Assembly: GCA_963795385.1 (NCBI GenBank)
Contig: CAWCHK010000003.1
Location: 434,001 to 498,000 of the forward strand
Reading direction: 5' to 3'
DNA length: 64,000 nucleotides
DNA from: CAVURS01 sp963795385
GTDB lineage: Bacteria > Actinomycetota > Actinomycetes > Actinomycetales > CAVURS01
Shown: positions 1 to 11,305 of the stretch, piece by piece
Position numbering within the stretch: position 1 is the first letter of the stretch
Layout of the letters: each line of letters starts with the position of its first letter
Translations under genes and position numbers: made by a program
The notes under the pieces: generated by a model
The model's input: only the letters and a program-made list of their open reading frames with translations
Databases searched by the model: none
Told to the model about the DNA's origin: nothing

Positions 1-1770
1 GACCTCGTCGGTCCGGTCGGTGAGGGTCGTCCCGTCGCCCGGGAGCAGGTCCGAGAACCACTTGCTGTCGGCCCGCCCGTGAGCCCCGCCGGTCACGACG
101 CGGAAGTGGCTCTCGCCCAGTCGCATCAGGGTCAGGTCGGAGACGAAGCCGCCCTTGGCGTCCAGGACCGGGGTGTAGACCACCCGGCCGACCGGTACGT
201 CGCACTGGGCCACGCAGGCCCGCTGGACCGTGTCGAGTGCACCCGGACCCTCGATGTCCAGGACCTGGAACGCGCTCAGGTCGATGACGCCGGCCGCCTC
301 GCGCAGGCGCAGGTGCTCGGCGTTGATGATGGGGCTCCACCAGCGGGAGTCCCACTCGTGCTCGCGAGGCATCACCGCGTCGCCGTAGAGGTCGAGCAGG
401 CCCGCGTTCGACTCGTACCAGTGGGGGCGCTCCCAGCCGGCCGTCTCGAAGAAGACCGCACCGAGCTTCTGCTGGGACTCGTGCATCGGCGCGAGCCGCA
501 GGTCGCGGTCGGACTCGTACTGCTCCGACGGGTGCACGATGCCGTACGTCTTGATGAACGCCTCGGACGTGCGCAACCGGGTGTGCTCGCGGCGCATCTG
601 GTGCGGGTGGAACCGCGCGATGTCGCTGTGGTGCACGTCGATCTCCGGGGCGCCGTGAACCATCCACTCGGCCACCGCGCGGCCGACGCCCGGGCCCTCC
701 TTGATCCAGACCGCGGCGGCCGTCCAGAGTCCCTCGACCAGGCTCTCGCCGAGGATCGGGCTGCCGTCGCAGGTCAGCGACAGGAGGCCGTTGATCGCGT
801 AGCGCATCTCCGCGCCCTCGGCGCCCAGCAGCTCCGGCATCAGCTCGTAGGCCTGCTCGAGCTGCGGGTCGAAGTCGTCCGAGGTGAACGGCAGCTCGGT
901 CGGCGAGAGGCTGGCCTGCTCGATCGAGGGGATGTCCTCGGGCGGCATCAGGATCGCCCGGTGCGCGTAGGAGCCGACCTCCATGTCGGCGCCGTGCTGG
1001 CGCTCGTAGCAGAAGGTGTCCATGTCGCGGACGATGGGGAAGGAGATCTCACCCTCGCGCTCGGCGAGCTGCGGGCACGGACCGACGCTGATCATCTGGT
1101 GCACGGCTGGAGTGAGCGGGATCGAGATGCCGGCCAGGTCGCCGATCTTGGGGCTCCACACGCCGCAGGCGATCACGACCTGCTCGGCCTGGATCACCCC
1201 GCCGGTGGTGTGGACGCTGCGGATCCGCCCGTCGACGACCTCCAGGTCGCTCACCTCGACGTTCGGCACGACCGTGAGCGCGCCGGACTCGAGCGCCTGC
1301 TCGCGCATCAGCGTGCCGGCCCGCAACGAGTCCACGACGCCGACGCTCGGGGTCCAGAACGCGCCGATGAACTGGTCCGTCTCGATGAACGGGACCTTCT
1401 CCTTGACGAACTCGGGAGTGACCAGCGAGGCCTCGATCCCCCACGCCCGGGCGCTGGACATCCGCCGCCGCAGCTCCTCCATCCGCTCCTCGGTGCGGGC
1501 GATCTCGAAGCCGCCCGACTCGGTGAAGACGCCGAGCTCCTTGTACTGGCGCATCGAGTCGAGCGTGAGGTCGGTGATCTCCCTCGAGTGGTCGACGGGG
1601 AAGATGAAGTTGGACGCGTGGCCGGTGGAGCCGCCCGGGTTGGGCAGCGGCCCCTTGTCGATCTGGACGATGTCGCGGACGCCGAGCCGGGCCAGATGGT
1701 GGACCAGGCTGTTGCCGACGATCCCCGCCCCGATGACGACGACGCGGGCGGTGCTGGGAACGGTGCTCAC
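1..1770 (-). CDS. Dimethylglycine oxidase-like FAD/folate oxidoreductase (C-terminus beyond window)
   Basis: Predicted flavoenzyme that oxidatively demethylates an N-methyl amino acid (dimethylglycine or sarcosine) and passes the one-carbon unit to a C-terminal folate (GcvT-type) domain. The start is GTG at 1770 with GGGAGAG about 8 bases upstream. The N-terminus has a Rossmann FAD motif (VVVIGAGIVGNSL), then GGSTGHASN, the position of the flavin-linking His in the dimethylglycine oxidase family, and GSYAHR further on. About 590 residues are visible and the folate-domain half has begun (ALDTVQRACVAQCD); family members are about 830 residues, so the C-terminal part lies beyond position 1. It follows the betaine transporter on the same strand but has its own operator at 1795-1819. 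Dimethylglycine versus sarcosine is inferred from context. Confidence 0.85.
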   Translation of the reverse strand, partial: MSTVPSTARVVVIGAGIVGNSLVHHLARLGVRDIVQIDKGPLPNPGGSTGHASNFIFPVDHSREITDLTLDSMRQYKELGVFTESGGFEIARTEERMEELRRRMSSARAWGIEASLVTPEFVKEKVPFIETDQFIGAFWTPSVGVVDSLRAGTLMREQALESGALTVVPNVEVSDLEVVDGRIRSVHTTGGVIQAEQVVIACGVWSPKIGDLAGISIPLTPAVHQMISVGPCPQLAEREGEISFPIVRDMDTFCYERQHGADMEVGSYAHRAILMPPEDIPSIEQASLSPTELPFTSDDFDPQLEQAYELMPELLGAEGAEMRYAINGLLSLTCDGSPILGESLVEGLWTAAAVWIKEGPGVGRAVAEWMVHGAPEIDVHHSDIARFHPHQMRREHTRLRTSEAFIKTYGIVHPSEQYESDRDLRLAPMHESQQKLGAVFFETAGWERPHWYESNAGLLDLYGDAVMPREHEWDSRWWSPIINAEHLRLREAAGVIDLSAFQVLDIEGPGALDTVQRACVAQCDVPVGRVVYTPVLDAKGGFVSDLTLMRLGESHFRVVTGGAHGRADSKWFSDLLPGDGTTLTDRTDEV

Positions 1771-1794
1771 TTCGACTCTCCCGGGACGAGGGTG

Positions 1795-1819
1795 TTGCGT
1801 ATCACGCCACGCGATGGCG
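1795..1819 (-). promoter_or_regulatory. Operator-like half-site array before the dimethylglycine oxidase-like gene
   Basis: TTGCG (1795-1799), CGCCA (1805-1809) and TGGCG (1815-1819) are spaced exactly 10 bp apart. Read on the minus strand, the first pair gives TGGCGTGATACGCAA, which matches the 15-bp elements before betB (7661-7675), metF (18801-18815) and the third iclR (18932-18946). It lies 25-49 bp upstream of the GTG start at 1770. A binding site for one of the local IclR regulators is an inference. Confidence 0.6.
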
Positions 1820-1906
1820 TCATAGAGAACAGCATCTCACGTCGTCCGGTGTGCTGCCCACCCCGGAGCGAGGGGGACAGCACACCGGCTACGACGACGT
1901 GGTCGG

Positions 1907-2925
1907 TCAGCTGACGCCCGTCCCGGCCAGCCACTTCGTGACCAGGTCGGGGTTGGCGTCGAGGAACTTCTTGGCCGCGTCGTCGTCGCTCAGCTTGTCG
2001 ACGGCGATGGACTTCGAGACGTCGTTCTGCTGCTCGTTCGACCACTGGAAGTTCTTGATCACCGTGTAGGCCGGGCTCCCGGAGCTGGCGAACTTGGTCG
2101 ACACGATCTTGTTGAGGTCGTACGGCGGGTAGTCGCAGTTGACCTTGGCCGCCACGGCGTCACAGCCGGTGGTGTACGCCGGCAGGTTGACCCGGACCAG
2201 CTTGACCTCGTTGAAGAACCACTGCGGCTCGTAGAAGTAGGCCAGGAGAGCCTTCTTGTTGGCCTCGGCCTGCCGGAAGCTCGTGATCAGGGCGGCCTCG
2301 CTGCCACCCTGCACGACCTTGAAGTTGAGCTTGAGGTTCTTCACCAGGGCGGCGTCGTTCGTGACGTACGACGGGTCGCCGTCGAGCAGCTGGCCCTTGC
2401 CCCCGGACTCCGTGGTCTTGAACAGGTTGGCGTACTTGTTCAGGTTCTTCCAGTCGGTGATGTCCGGGTACTTGGTGGCCATCCACGGCGGCACGTACCA
2501 GCCGATGATCCCCTTGAGGGTGGTCGACCCCGCGTCCTGCGCGACCTTCTGCTCGGTCGATGAACTTCTTGACCAGGTCGGCGTGACCCCAGTTCTCCAG
2601 GATGGCGTCGACCTGTCCGCTCGCGAAGCCCTGCCACGAGACCTGCTCGTTGATGTGCTTCACCGTGACGGTGCACTTGAGCTTGTTCTTCAGGACGTAG
2701 GACACGACGGCCAGGTCGGCCTCGTAGCCCACCCAGGCGTTGTCGGCCAGGTTGACGCGTGCCGCAGGCCTTGGCCGCTGAGCCGCCGCTCGACGAGCCA
2801 CCGCCGCTGCTGCCACCGACCTTCGCGCCGCTGCCGCAGGCGGTCAGGACGAGGGCCCCGACCACCAATGCGGCGGCGGCAGTTCCCCGCCGGCCCAGCC
2901 TTCTCCGTGCGATCGATCCTGCCAT
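1907..2925 (-). CDS. Glycine betaine ABC transporter substrate-binding lipoprotein, OpuAC type (two apparent frameshifts)
   Basis: Extracellular ligand-binding lipoprotein of a quaternary-ammonium ABC importer. The ATG at 2925 gives a basic n-region, a hydrophobic stretch and the lipobox LTAC. An ATG at 2982 overlapping the permease stop (TGATG) is an alternative start. The OpuAC-type body includes NAWVGYEAD, VDAILENWGHAD and GIIGWYVPPW. The frame breaks near 2755 and near 2556. Removing one base at each (for example a C in GACCGAG) restores a continuous protein, and the 1019-nt length is 3n+2, as two one-base insertions predict. It is the last gene of the betB-ATPase-permease-binding protein operon. 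Betaine specificity is inferred from family and neighbours. Confidence 0.85.
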
Positions 2926-2981
2926 TCTGCGTTGCCCTCCAGGGTTGCCATCGCCAGTCGATGGAGTGGGTTGACGGTGCA

Positions 2982-5014
2982 TCAGCGCGCCCTCGCGCTG
3001 TCGGCCCGGTTGGCCGCGGCTTGGGTGGTCCGGTCGAGCATGACGCCGAGCAGGACGATGGCGAAGCCGGCGGCCAGGCCCTTGCCGAAGACCGGCAGCT
3101 GGACGAAGCCGGTGACGACATCGGCGCCCAGCGCGCCGCCACCGACCAGGCCGCTGACCACGACCATGGACAGGACGTAGATCAGGCCCTGGTTGGTCGC
3201 CAGCACCAAGCGTCCGCCGGGACATCGGCAGCTGGACCTTGGTGATCAGCTGCCAGGTGCTCGAGCCGGCCGACGTGGCCGCCTCGACGGTCGTCGGCGA
3301 GACCTGGCGGATGCCGTCGGCCACGATCTTGATCGAGACCGGTGCGGCGTAGAGGATTCCGGCCAGGATGCCGGTGAACCGAGTTGACAGGAAGAGCGCC
3401 AGGAGCGGCACGAGGTAGACGAACGGCGGCATGACCTGCAGGGCGTCCAGGACCGGCCGGATGATCCGGTCGGCCATCTGGTTGCGCCCCATCCAGACGC
3501 CGACGACCACGCCCAACACCATGGTCAGGACGGTCGCGATCAGGGTCGCCGCAAGGGTGTCCATGGCGTCCTGCCACAACCCGATCGCGATGATCAGGCC
3601 GAGGCAGATCGCCGTCCACGCCGTCGCCCGCTTGCCGCCGATGACGTACGCGATGGCGGCCAGGGCGGCGAAGGTCAGCCAGAACGGCGAGTTGTCGAGC
3701 AAGGACTGCAACGGGTTGAGCCCGTGGTTGGTCACGGTGTCCTTGATCCAGCCGGTCACGCCGGACAGGTGCGCGGACGCCCATTTGGTCACCGAGTTGC
3801 CGGCATCGCTGATGGCCTTGCCCACGGGGTGGGTCTGCGTCGGTCGAGCCGGGGAACTGGGCGGCGAACAGGTAGGTGTAGGAGACGTAGACCAGCACCG
3901 CGGTGACGACCGCGCCCCAATGCTCACTGCGGGCCGGCGGTACTTCAGGAGCTTCGACGTCGCGGCCGCCCGACGGTGGACGTCGGCCCGGACCGACGCC
4001 GCGGTCGTCACCCGGTCCAGGATGATCGCCATGATCACGATCGCCAGGCCGGCGTTCGCGGCCGTGCCGACATCGAGGCTGATCAGCGCCTGCAGCACCG
4101 ACTGACCGAGGCCGGGCGCGGCGATCAAGGCGGTGATCGTGACCATGGCCAGCGCGGCCATGATCGTCTGGTTGATCCCGAGCACGATCGTGCGGCGAGC
4201 CATCGGGAGCAACACTTTGAGCAGCTTCTGCCGGGGGGTCGAGCCGAGGCTGTCCGCCGCCTCGACGGTGTTGGTGGACACCTCGCGGATGCCGTGGGCG
4301 GTCAGTCGGATGACCGGCGGCGTCGCGTAGATCGCGGTCGCGATGACCGCTGTCGCCGGGCCGATCAGGAAGACCAGCGTCAGCGGGGCGAGGTAGGTGT
4401 AGGTCGGCAGGATCTGGGCGAAGTCCAGGACCGGCGTGATCAGCGCCTCGACGCGCTTGGACAGGCCGGACCACACCCCCAAGGGGATGCCGATCACGAG
4501 GGACACCGCGACCGCAACCAGCGTCAGGGCGAGGGTGTCCATGCTCTCCTGCCACAGGCCCTGCAGGCCCATGAAGACCAGGCCGCCCACGGCGAGCAGC
4601 GGCGACCTTCCAGTTGCCGAACGTCCAGGCGACGAAGCCGACGATCGCCAGGACGCCGAGCCAGCCGATGATCGGCAGCCCGCGGTCGCCGTACGGCTGG
4701 GAGATCAGCTGCTGCATGCCGTGGCTCAGCCAGTCGAAGAACGCCCGGATCTCGTTGAAGAAATGGGTGAAGACCGGGTTGGAGTTCTGGTTCTCCCCGA
4801 CCCAGGTGTTCAGGTCGTTGAGCTTGTTCGAGACCCGGGTCAGGTCGGCCGGCGCGAGCGACAACGTGTTCTTCCCCCGGAGCGGGAAATAGAGCACGAT
4901 CCAGCCGGCGATGACCAGGCCGACTAGCTTCGATCCGCCGGATCCGGCGGCGGGGCGTGGCCGGCTCGGGCGCCGGCGCCGCGGCGGCCGGCCGCTCCGG
5001 CGCGATGGTGGCCA

Positions 5015-5015
<1 letters not shown>
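2982..5015 (-). CDS. Betaine-type ABC transporter permease with two tandem permease modules (frameshifts)
   Basis: Membrane component of the importer, about 676 residues once frames are joined, roughly twice a usual ProW/OpuAB permease. Two homologous modules follow each other: one around LWQESMDTLALTLVAVAVS to VKVLLPMARR-like residues, a second around LWQDAMDTLAATLIATVLT to TKVQLPMSRR. The ATG at 5015 overlaps the ATPase stop (TGATG). Frame breaks occur near 4925, 4605, 3920, 3842 and 3205. Four fit one extra base and one fits a missing base, a net +3, which explains why the total length is still a multiple of three. The interrupted frame is probably sequencing error, since both ends keep tight gene overlaps. 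Confidence 0.8.
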
Positions 5016-6142
<1,127 letters not shown>

Positions 6143-6146
<4 letters not shown>

Positions 6147-7646
6147 GTGCTTGCCTCCGGCTCGGCGATCCGAGCGCCGCCGAGAACCAGTGCTGCGGCG
6201 ATCGGGTTGATGTTCTGCCAGATGTGCTTGATCTCGCGGTACTCCGCCAGCCCGGTCGGACCGAGCTCGCGGCCGTTGCCGGACTGCTTGAACCCGCCCC
6301 ACTCGGCTTGTGGCACATAGGGGTGGTAGTCGTTGATCCAGATCGTGCCGTGCTCGAGCCGCTCCGCGACCCGCTGCGCCTTGCCCGCGTCCTGGGTCCA
6401 GACCGCTCCGGCCAGGCCGTAGACGGTGTCGTTGGCGATCCGCACCGCGTCGTCCTCGTCGGTGAAGGTCTCGACCGTGAGCACCGGCCCGAACGACTCG
6501 TCGTGCACGACCGACATCGACTGGTCGCAGCCGTCCAGGATCGTCGGGAGGTAGAAGAAGCCGCCGGCCAGCTCGGGGTCGTCCGGGCGCCGTCCGCCGC
6601 AGCGCAGGACCGCCCCCTCGGCCAGACCCGCGGCGACGTACGCCTCGATCTTGTCCCGGTGGGCGGCGGAGATCAGCGTGCCGCTCTCGGCCTGCTGCGT
6701 CGAACGGGCCGCCGAGCCGGATCTGCTCGGCTCCCTTCACCAGCGCGTCGACGAACTCGTCGTGGATCGAGTCCTGGACGACGAGCCGCGCGCCGGCCGA
6801 GCAGACCTGGCCGGAGTGCAGGAAGACCGCCGTCAGGGCCATGTCGACCGCGGTGTCGAAGTCCGCGTCGGCGAACACCACGTTGGGGTTCTTGCCGCCG
6901 AGCTCGAGCGCGACCCGCTTGACCGTCGCCGCGGCCTCGGCCATGACCCGCCGGCCGGAGACCGCGCCGCCGGTGAAGGAGATCATGTCGACCCGGGGGT
7001 CGGTGGTCAGCGGTGCGCCCACGACCGGACCGGCTCCCAGCACCAGGTTGGCCACGCCCGGTGGGAGCCCGACCTCCTCCAGCGCCTGCATCAGCAGGCC
7101 GGCGGTCGACGGTGTGAGCTCGCTGGGCTTGAGCACGAAGGTGTTGCCCGCCAGCAGCGCCGGCGCGACCTTCCACGCGGTCTGCAGCAGCGGGTAGTTC
7201 CACGGCGTGATCAGGGCACAGACCCCGACCGGTGAGTAGACGATCCGGCTGATCGCGTCCGGGTTGCCGACGTCGACGACGCGCCCGGCGTCGGTGCCGC
7301 CGATGCCGGCGAAGTAGCGGATGGAGGCCACGACGTCGTCCATGTCGTAGTCCGCCTCGACCAGTCGCTTGCCGGTGTCCAGCGCCTCGGCCCGGCTGAA
7401 GACCTTGCGGTCGCGCTCGATGACGTCAGCCAGCCGGCCGAGCAGCCGGGCCCGTTCCTTCTCCGTCGTGTGCCGCCACGGCCCCCGGTCGTACGCCGCG
7501 CGGGCGGCGCCGACAGCATCGGCCGAGTCCTGCGCCGTACCCTCGGCCACCGTCGCCACGAGCTCGCCGTTGGCGGGGCAGCGGATCTCCCGCGTGCCCC
7601 CGTCAGCGGCTGGACGCCAGGTGCCCTCGATGTACAGCTGGTTCAC
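6143..7646 (-). CDS. betB: Betaine-aldehyde dehydrogenase-like NAD(P)-dependent aldehyde dehydrogenase (one frameshift)
   Basis: Oxidises betaine aldehyde to glycine betaine with NAD(P)+. It carries the ALDH active-site Glu region VALELGGKNPNVV and the nucleophilic Cys in HSGQVCSAGARL, with the coenzyme-binding motif FTGG. The start is GTG at 7646 with AGGAG 7-8 bases upstream. The frame changes near 6700: removing one C from the GGCCCG run gives a continuous family-like sequence through STQQAESGTLISAAHR. The length of 1504 nt is 3n+1, giving 500 residues after correction, normal for the family. First gene of a coupled operon with the betaine importer and preceded by a promoter/operator at 7661-7721. 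Other amino-aldehydes are possible substrates, but the choline-dehydrogenase neighbour favours betaine aldehyde. Confidence 0.85.
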
Positions 7647-7660
7647 ATGGCGCTCCTGGG

Positions 7661-7721
7661 TTGCGGCATACGCAATTCAGCTCGGCAGCCCTAGGATCGT
7701 TGCGCCTGCCTGGACTGTCAA
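7661..7721 (-). promoter_or_regulatory. betB promoter with downstream operator, near-duplicate of the metF promoter
   Basis: On the minus strand there is TTGACA (7721-7716), a 17-bp gap, GATCCT (7698-7693), then the inverted repeat TTGCG-GCATA-CGCAA (7661-7675) starting about 10 bp after the likely transcription start. The metF promoter (18801-18862) has the same -35, the same GATCCT, the same flank ATACGCAATTCAG and an 18-bp gap. An operator in the early transcribed region fits repression by roadblock or occlusion. The regulator identity is inferred (IclR). Confidence 0.65.
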
Positions 7722-7834
7722 TGGCCGACACCTCGCCACGACCCAAGTCGTGACCTGGCTGCCGGCCCGCCTCCGGGCCCAGGCCGGTCCGCCGGACCCG
7801 GCAGCACGCGCACGTCACCACAGTGGAGGAAGAG

Positions 7835-8704
7835 ATGTCGCCACGGCCGCAGCCCGGTCGCGAGTTCGTCCTGACCGTCTCCTGCGACGACCGCCCGGGG
7901 CTGGTCTTCGCCGTCAGCAGCTACCTCGTGCAGCACCAGGGCAACATCCTGTCCAGCCAGCAGTTCGACGACCGCCAGACCGGGCGCTTCTTCATGCGCG
8001 TCGTCGCGGAGATCGCCGGCGGCGGCGACCTGGACGAGCTGCGGGCGGCGTTCAGCCATGTCGCCGAGTCGTTCGGCATGACCTGGGAGCTGGTCGACGC
8101 CTCCACACCGACCCGGACGTTGATCATGGTGTCCAAGTTCGGCCACTGCCTCAACGACCTGCTCTTCCGCCACTCCACCGACTCGCTGCGGATCGACATC
8201 CCGGCCGTCGTGTCGAACCACCCGGACCTCGAGCCGATGGTCAAGCAGTACGGCATCCCGTTCCACCACATCCCCATCTCGGCAGAGACCAAGGACGCCG
8301 CCGAGGCCGAGCTGATGGGCCTGGTGGAGTCGCTGGACATCGAGCTGGTGGTGCTGGCTCGCTACATGCAGGTGCTGTCGCCCGCGCTCTCGCACCGGCT
8401 CAGCGGCCGCGTCATCAACATCCACCACTCGTTCCTGCCGAGCTTCAAGGGCGCCAAGCCGTACCACCAGGCCCACATCCGCGGGGTGAAGCTGGTCGGC
8501 GCGACCGCCCACTACGTCACCGACGACCTGGACGAGGGCCCGATCATCGAGCAGGACGTCACCCGGGTCGACCACCAGCTGGACCCGGTCGAGCTGGTCG
8601 AGGCCGGACGCGACGTCGAGTCGCAGGTGCTCGCCCGAGCGGTGCGCTGGCACGCCGAGCACCGGGTCCTGCCCAACGGCACCCGGACGGTCGTCTTCCG
8701 CTAG
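7835..8704 (+). CDS. purU: Formyltetrahydrofolate deformylase PurU
   Basis: Hydrolyses 10-formyl-THF to THF and formate. The N-terminal 90 residues form an ACT domain (VLTVSCDDRPGLVFAVSSYL), followed by a formyltransferase-fold domain with the catalytic Asn-His region INIHHSFLPSFKGAKPY and the Asp region HYVTDDLDEGPII. The ATG at 7835 is chosen over an in-frame GTG at 7823 because GGAGGA sits 5 bases before it. 289 residues is normal. It is divergent from betB across an intergenic region holding the shared operator, and convergent with betA. Its position in a demethylation island suggests it clears one-carbon units as formate and regenerates THF rather than serving purine synthesis. Confidence 0.93.
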   Translation: MSPRPQPGREFVLTVSCDDRPGLVFAVSSYLVQHQGNILSSQQFDDRQTGRFFMRVVAEIAGGGDLDELRAAFSHVAESFGMTWELVDASTPTRTLIMVSKFGHCLNDLLFRHSTDSLRIDIPAVVSNHPDLEPMVKQYGIPFHHIPISAETKDAAEAELMGLVESLDIELVVLARYMQVLSPALSHRLSGRVINIHHSFLPSFKGAKPYHQAHIRGVKLVGATAHYVTDDLDEGPIIEQDVTRVDHQLDPVELVEAGRDVESQVLARAVRWHAEHRVLPNGTRTVVFR

Positions 8705-8737
8705 CCCGGGTGTCCCGGGTTCAGCCTCGGGGCCGGC

Positions 8738-10420
8738 TCAGGCCGGCTGGTGCCGGTAGAACTCGACGTCCGAGGGCGCCAGCGGCGTGTTGCCGAGGAG
8801 CAGGTCGGCGGCCTTCTCCGCGAGCATCATCACCGGCGCGTAGATGTTGCCGTTGGTGACGTACGGCATCGCCGAGGCGTCCACGACCGAGAGCCCTTGC
8901 AGCCCGTGCACTCCCATGGTCATTGGGTCCAGCACCGACATCTCGTCGACGCCCAGCCTGGCCGTGCACGAGGGGTGCAGCGCGGTCTCGCCGTCCTTGC
9001 GCACCCAGTCCAGGATCTCCTGGTCGCTCTCCACCGAGGGCCCGGGCGAGATCTCGCCACCGTTGAAGGGCGCCATGGCCGGCTGGGTCAGGATGTTGCG
9101 CGCGACCCGGACCGCCTCGACCCACTCGCGCTTGTCCTGCTCGGTGGACAGGTAGTTGAACCGCAGCGCCGGGTGGACGCGCGGGTTGCGGCTCGTGACC
9201 TTGACCGAGCCGCGGGCGTCGGAGTACATCGGGCCGACGTGCACCTGGTAGCCGTCGCCGCCCGCGGGCGAGGACCCGTCGTACCGGACCGCGATCGGCA
9301 GGAAGTGGAACATGAGGTTCGGGTAGGCGACGTCCTCGTTGCTGCGGACGAAGCCGCCGCCCTCGAAGTGGTTGGTGGCGCCGGGGCCGCGGCGCAGGAA
9401 CAGCCACTGCGCGCCGATCCAGGGGCGGTAGCGCATCTGCATGTACTTCTGGACGGACACGGGCTGCGTGCAGGCGTACTGGATGTAGACCTCGAGGTGG
9501 TCCTGGAGGTTCTCCCCCACGCCCGGCAGGTCGTGCACGACCTTGATGCCCAGCGCCGAGAGCTCGCGGGCGTTGCCGACACCGGACAGCTGCAGCAGCT
9601 GCGGGGTGTTGATGGCGCCGCCGCAGAGGATCACCTGGCCGGCGCGCGCGACCCGGGCCGGCCCGCGGCCGTGCCGGTAGCGCACCCCGACCGCACGGTG
9701 GCCCTCGAAGACGACCCCGCCGACGAAGGCCCGGGTCTTGACGGTGAGGTTCGGCCGGTCCATCACCGGGTGGAGGTAGGCCCGCGCCGCCGACAGCCGG
9801 CGGCCGCGGCTGATGTTGCGGTCGAACTTCGCGAAGCCCTCCTGGCGGTAGCCGTTGACGTCCTCGGTCCTCGGGTAGCCCGCCTCCACCGTCGCGTCGA
9901 AGAAGGCCTGGAACAGCGGGTTGGTCGCGGGGCCGCGCTCGAGGGTCAGCGGGCCCCCGTGCCCGCGGAACGGGTCGTCGGCCGCGGCCGCCAGGCAGTC
10001 CTCCATGCGGTTGAAGTACGGCAGGCAGTGGGCGTAGTCCCAGGAGTCCATGCCCTTGTCGGCGCCCCAGCGCTCGTAGTCGAGCGGGTTGCCGCGCTGG
10101 AAGATCATCCCGTTGATGGAGCTGGAGCCGCCGAGCACCTTGCCGCGCGCGTGGTAGACCCGGCGCCCGTTCATCTCCGGCTCCGGCTCGGACTCGTACT
10201 TCCAGTCGTAGAAGCGGCTGCCGATCGGGAAGGGCAGCGCCGCGGGCATGTGGATGAAGACGTCCCACGGGTAGTCGCTGCGCCCGGCCTCGAGGACCAG
10301 CACCTGGTTGGCCGGGTCGGCCGAGAGCCGGTTGGCCAGGGCGCAGCCCGCCGAGCCGCCCCCGACGATGACGAAGTCGTACGAGGTGTTCTCGGGCGCC
10401 GAGCCGCTCTGCTGGGTCAC
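8738..10420 (-). CDS. betA: Choline dehydrogenase-like GMC oxidoreductase
   Basis: FAD-dependent GMC-family enzyme of 560 residues predicted to oxidise choline to betaine aldehyde, feeding BetB. Visible motifs: the FAD Rossmann motif FVIVGGGSAGCALANRL near the start, the GMC signature region GRVYHARGKVLGGSSSINGM-like (GKVLGGSSSINGM), GAINTPQLLQLSG in the middle, and the C-terminal active-site region LHPSCTARLG and TNGNIYAPVMMLAEKAAD. The GTG at 10420 overlaps the stop of the upstream iclR (GTGA), so the two are translationally coupled. It ends the mttB-like/iclR/betA operon. Other alcohol substrates cannot be excluded, but context strongly supports choline. Confidence 0.88.
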   Translation of the reverse strand: MTQQSGSAPENTSYDFVIVGGGSAGCALANRLSADPANQVLVLEAGRSDYPWDVFIHMPAALPFPIGSRFYDWKYESEPEPEMNGRRVYHARGKVLGGSSSINGMIFQRGNPLDYERWGADKGMDSWDYAHCLPYFNRMEDCLAAAADDPFRGHGGPLTLERGPATNPLFQAFFDATVEAGYPRTEDVNGYRQEGFAKFDRNISRGRRLSAARAYLHPVMDRPNLTVKTRAFVGGVVFEGHRAVGVRYRHGRGPARVARAGQVILCGGAINTPQLLQLSGVGNARELSALGIKVVHDLPGVGENLQDHLEVYIQYACTQPVSVQKYMQMRYRPWIGAQWLFLRRGPGATNHFEGGGFVRSNEDVAYPNLMFHFLPIAVRYDGSSPAGGDGYQVHVGPMYSDARGSVKVTSRNPRVHPALRFNYLSTEQDKREWVEAVRVARNILTQPAMAPFNGGEISPGPSVESDQEILDWVRKDGETALHPSCTARLGVDEMSVLDPMTMGVHGLQGLSVVDASAMPYVTNGNIYAPVMMLAEKAADLLLGNTPLAPSDVEFYRHQPA

Positions 10421-11265
10421 GGCGCGGAGCCTACTGGCGCGGACCGCGGGCGGGGAGGTGCCGCCGGCTCGCCGGCGACGCCGTGCCAGCCGAGGCGGTG
10501 GGAGATCCCGAGGCCGGCCGCGCAGACCGCCGCCGCGACCGCGGGCAGCCGCTCGGCCGGCAGCCGGAAGCTCGGTCCGGAGGCGCTGACCGAGGCCACC
10601 ACGTGCCCGTCGATGCCGAAGACCGGTGCGGCGACTGCGGTCAGGCCCTGCTCGAGCTCGTCGACCGCGGTGGCGTAGCCGCGCTCGCGCACCTCCGCCA
10701 GGCCGTCGGCGAACTCGGCAACGGTCCGGATCGTGTTGTCCGTGAACCGGGTGAGCGGGTCCTGCAGGAGCCGCTCGGCCGTGCCGTCGGCCGCGAACGC
10801 CAGCAGCACCTTGCCGTTGGACGTCGCGTGTAGCGGCACCCGCTGGCCGGCCCACATGTGCATCTGCAGCGCCGACGGACCGGCGACCTGGTCCAGGTAC
10901 AGCGCCTCCTGGCCGGACAGGACCACGATGTTGACCGTCTCGCCCACCTGGACCGCGAGGTCGGCCGTCACCGGACGGCTCTCCTGCACGAGGTCGAGCC
11001 GGACGCGGGTCGCGCCGGCCAGGCGCAGGACGCCGACGCCGAGGCGGTACTTGCCGCGGTCCTCGCTCTGGCTGACGATGTCGTGCCGCTCCAGCGTCGC
11101 CACCAGCCGGAACGCCGTGGACTTGTGCACCCCGAGGCCGTTGGCGATCTCGGTGACGCCGAGGTCACCGCGCTCGGCCAGCAGCGCCAGGATGGTCAGG
11201 GCGCGGTCGACCGACTGCACACCGCCCGACCCGTCCGAGCCGTTGCTGTCGCGGGGACTGCTCAT
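10417..11265 (-). CDS. IclR-family transcriptional regulator (1 of 3)
   Basis: About 282 residues. The N-terminal winged helix-turn-helix is VQSVDRALTILALLAERGD then GVTEIANGLGVHKSTAFRLVATLE; the C-terminal IclR effector domain includes LHATSNGKVLLAF and YATAVDELEQGLTAVAAPVF. The ATG at 11265 starts 41 bp after the mttB-like stop; an in-frame ATG at 11277 is an alternative. It overlaps betA by 4 bases. Its close resemblance to the regulator at 18967-19773 (GVHKSTAFRL, QSVDRA) suggests they are paralogues that may bind related operators. Effector unknown; choline, betaine or a methylated intermediate is plausible. Confidence 0.92.
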   Translation of the reverse strand: MSSPRDSNGSDGSGGVQSVDRALTILALLAERGDLGVTEIANGLGVHKSTAFRLVATLERHDIVSQSEDRGKYRLGVGVLRLAGATRVRLDLVQESRPVTADLAVQVGETVNIVVLSGQEALYLDQVAGPSALQMHMWAGQRVPLHATSNGKVLLAFAADGTAERLLQDPLTRFTDNTIRTVAEFADGLAEVRERGYATAVDELEQGLTAVAAPVFGIDGHVVASVSASGPSFRLPAERLPAVAAAVCAAGLGISHRLGWHGVAGEPAAPPRPRSAPVGSAP

Positions 11266-11305
11266 GGGGCGAACCATATGCGCCCAGTGGTCCGCGGCCG
11301 GTCGC

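Noticed and set aside
79..1914. Long plus-strand open frame of 611 codons
   Set aside because: It lies opposite the dimethylglycine-oxidase-like gene. Its translation is Arg/Asp/Val-rich with no family motifs, while the minus strand shows FAD and family motifs, a ribosome site and an operator.
8705..8737. Terminator between purU and betA
   Set aside because: Repeats such as CCCGGG and GCCGGC are short self-complementary words common at this GC content; no convincing long stem.
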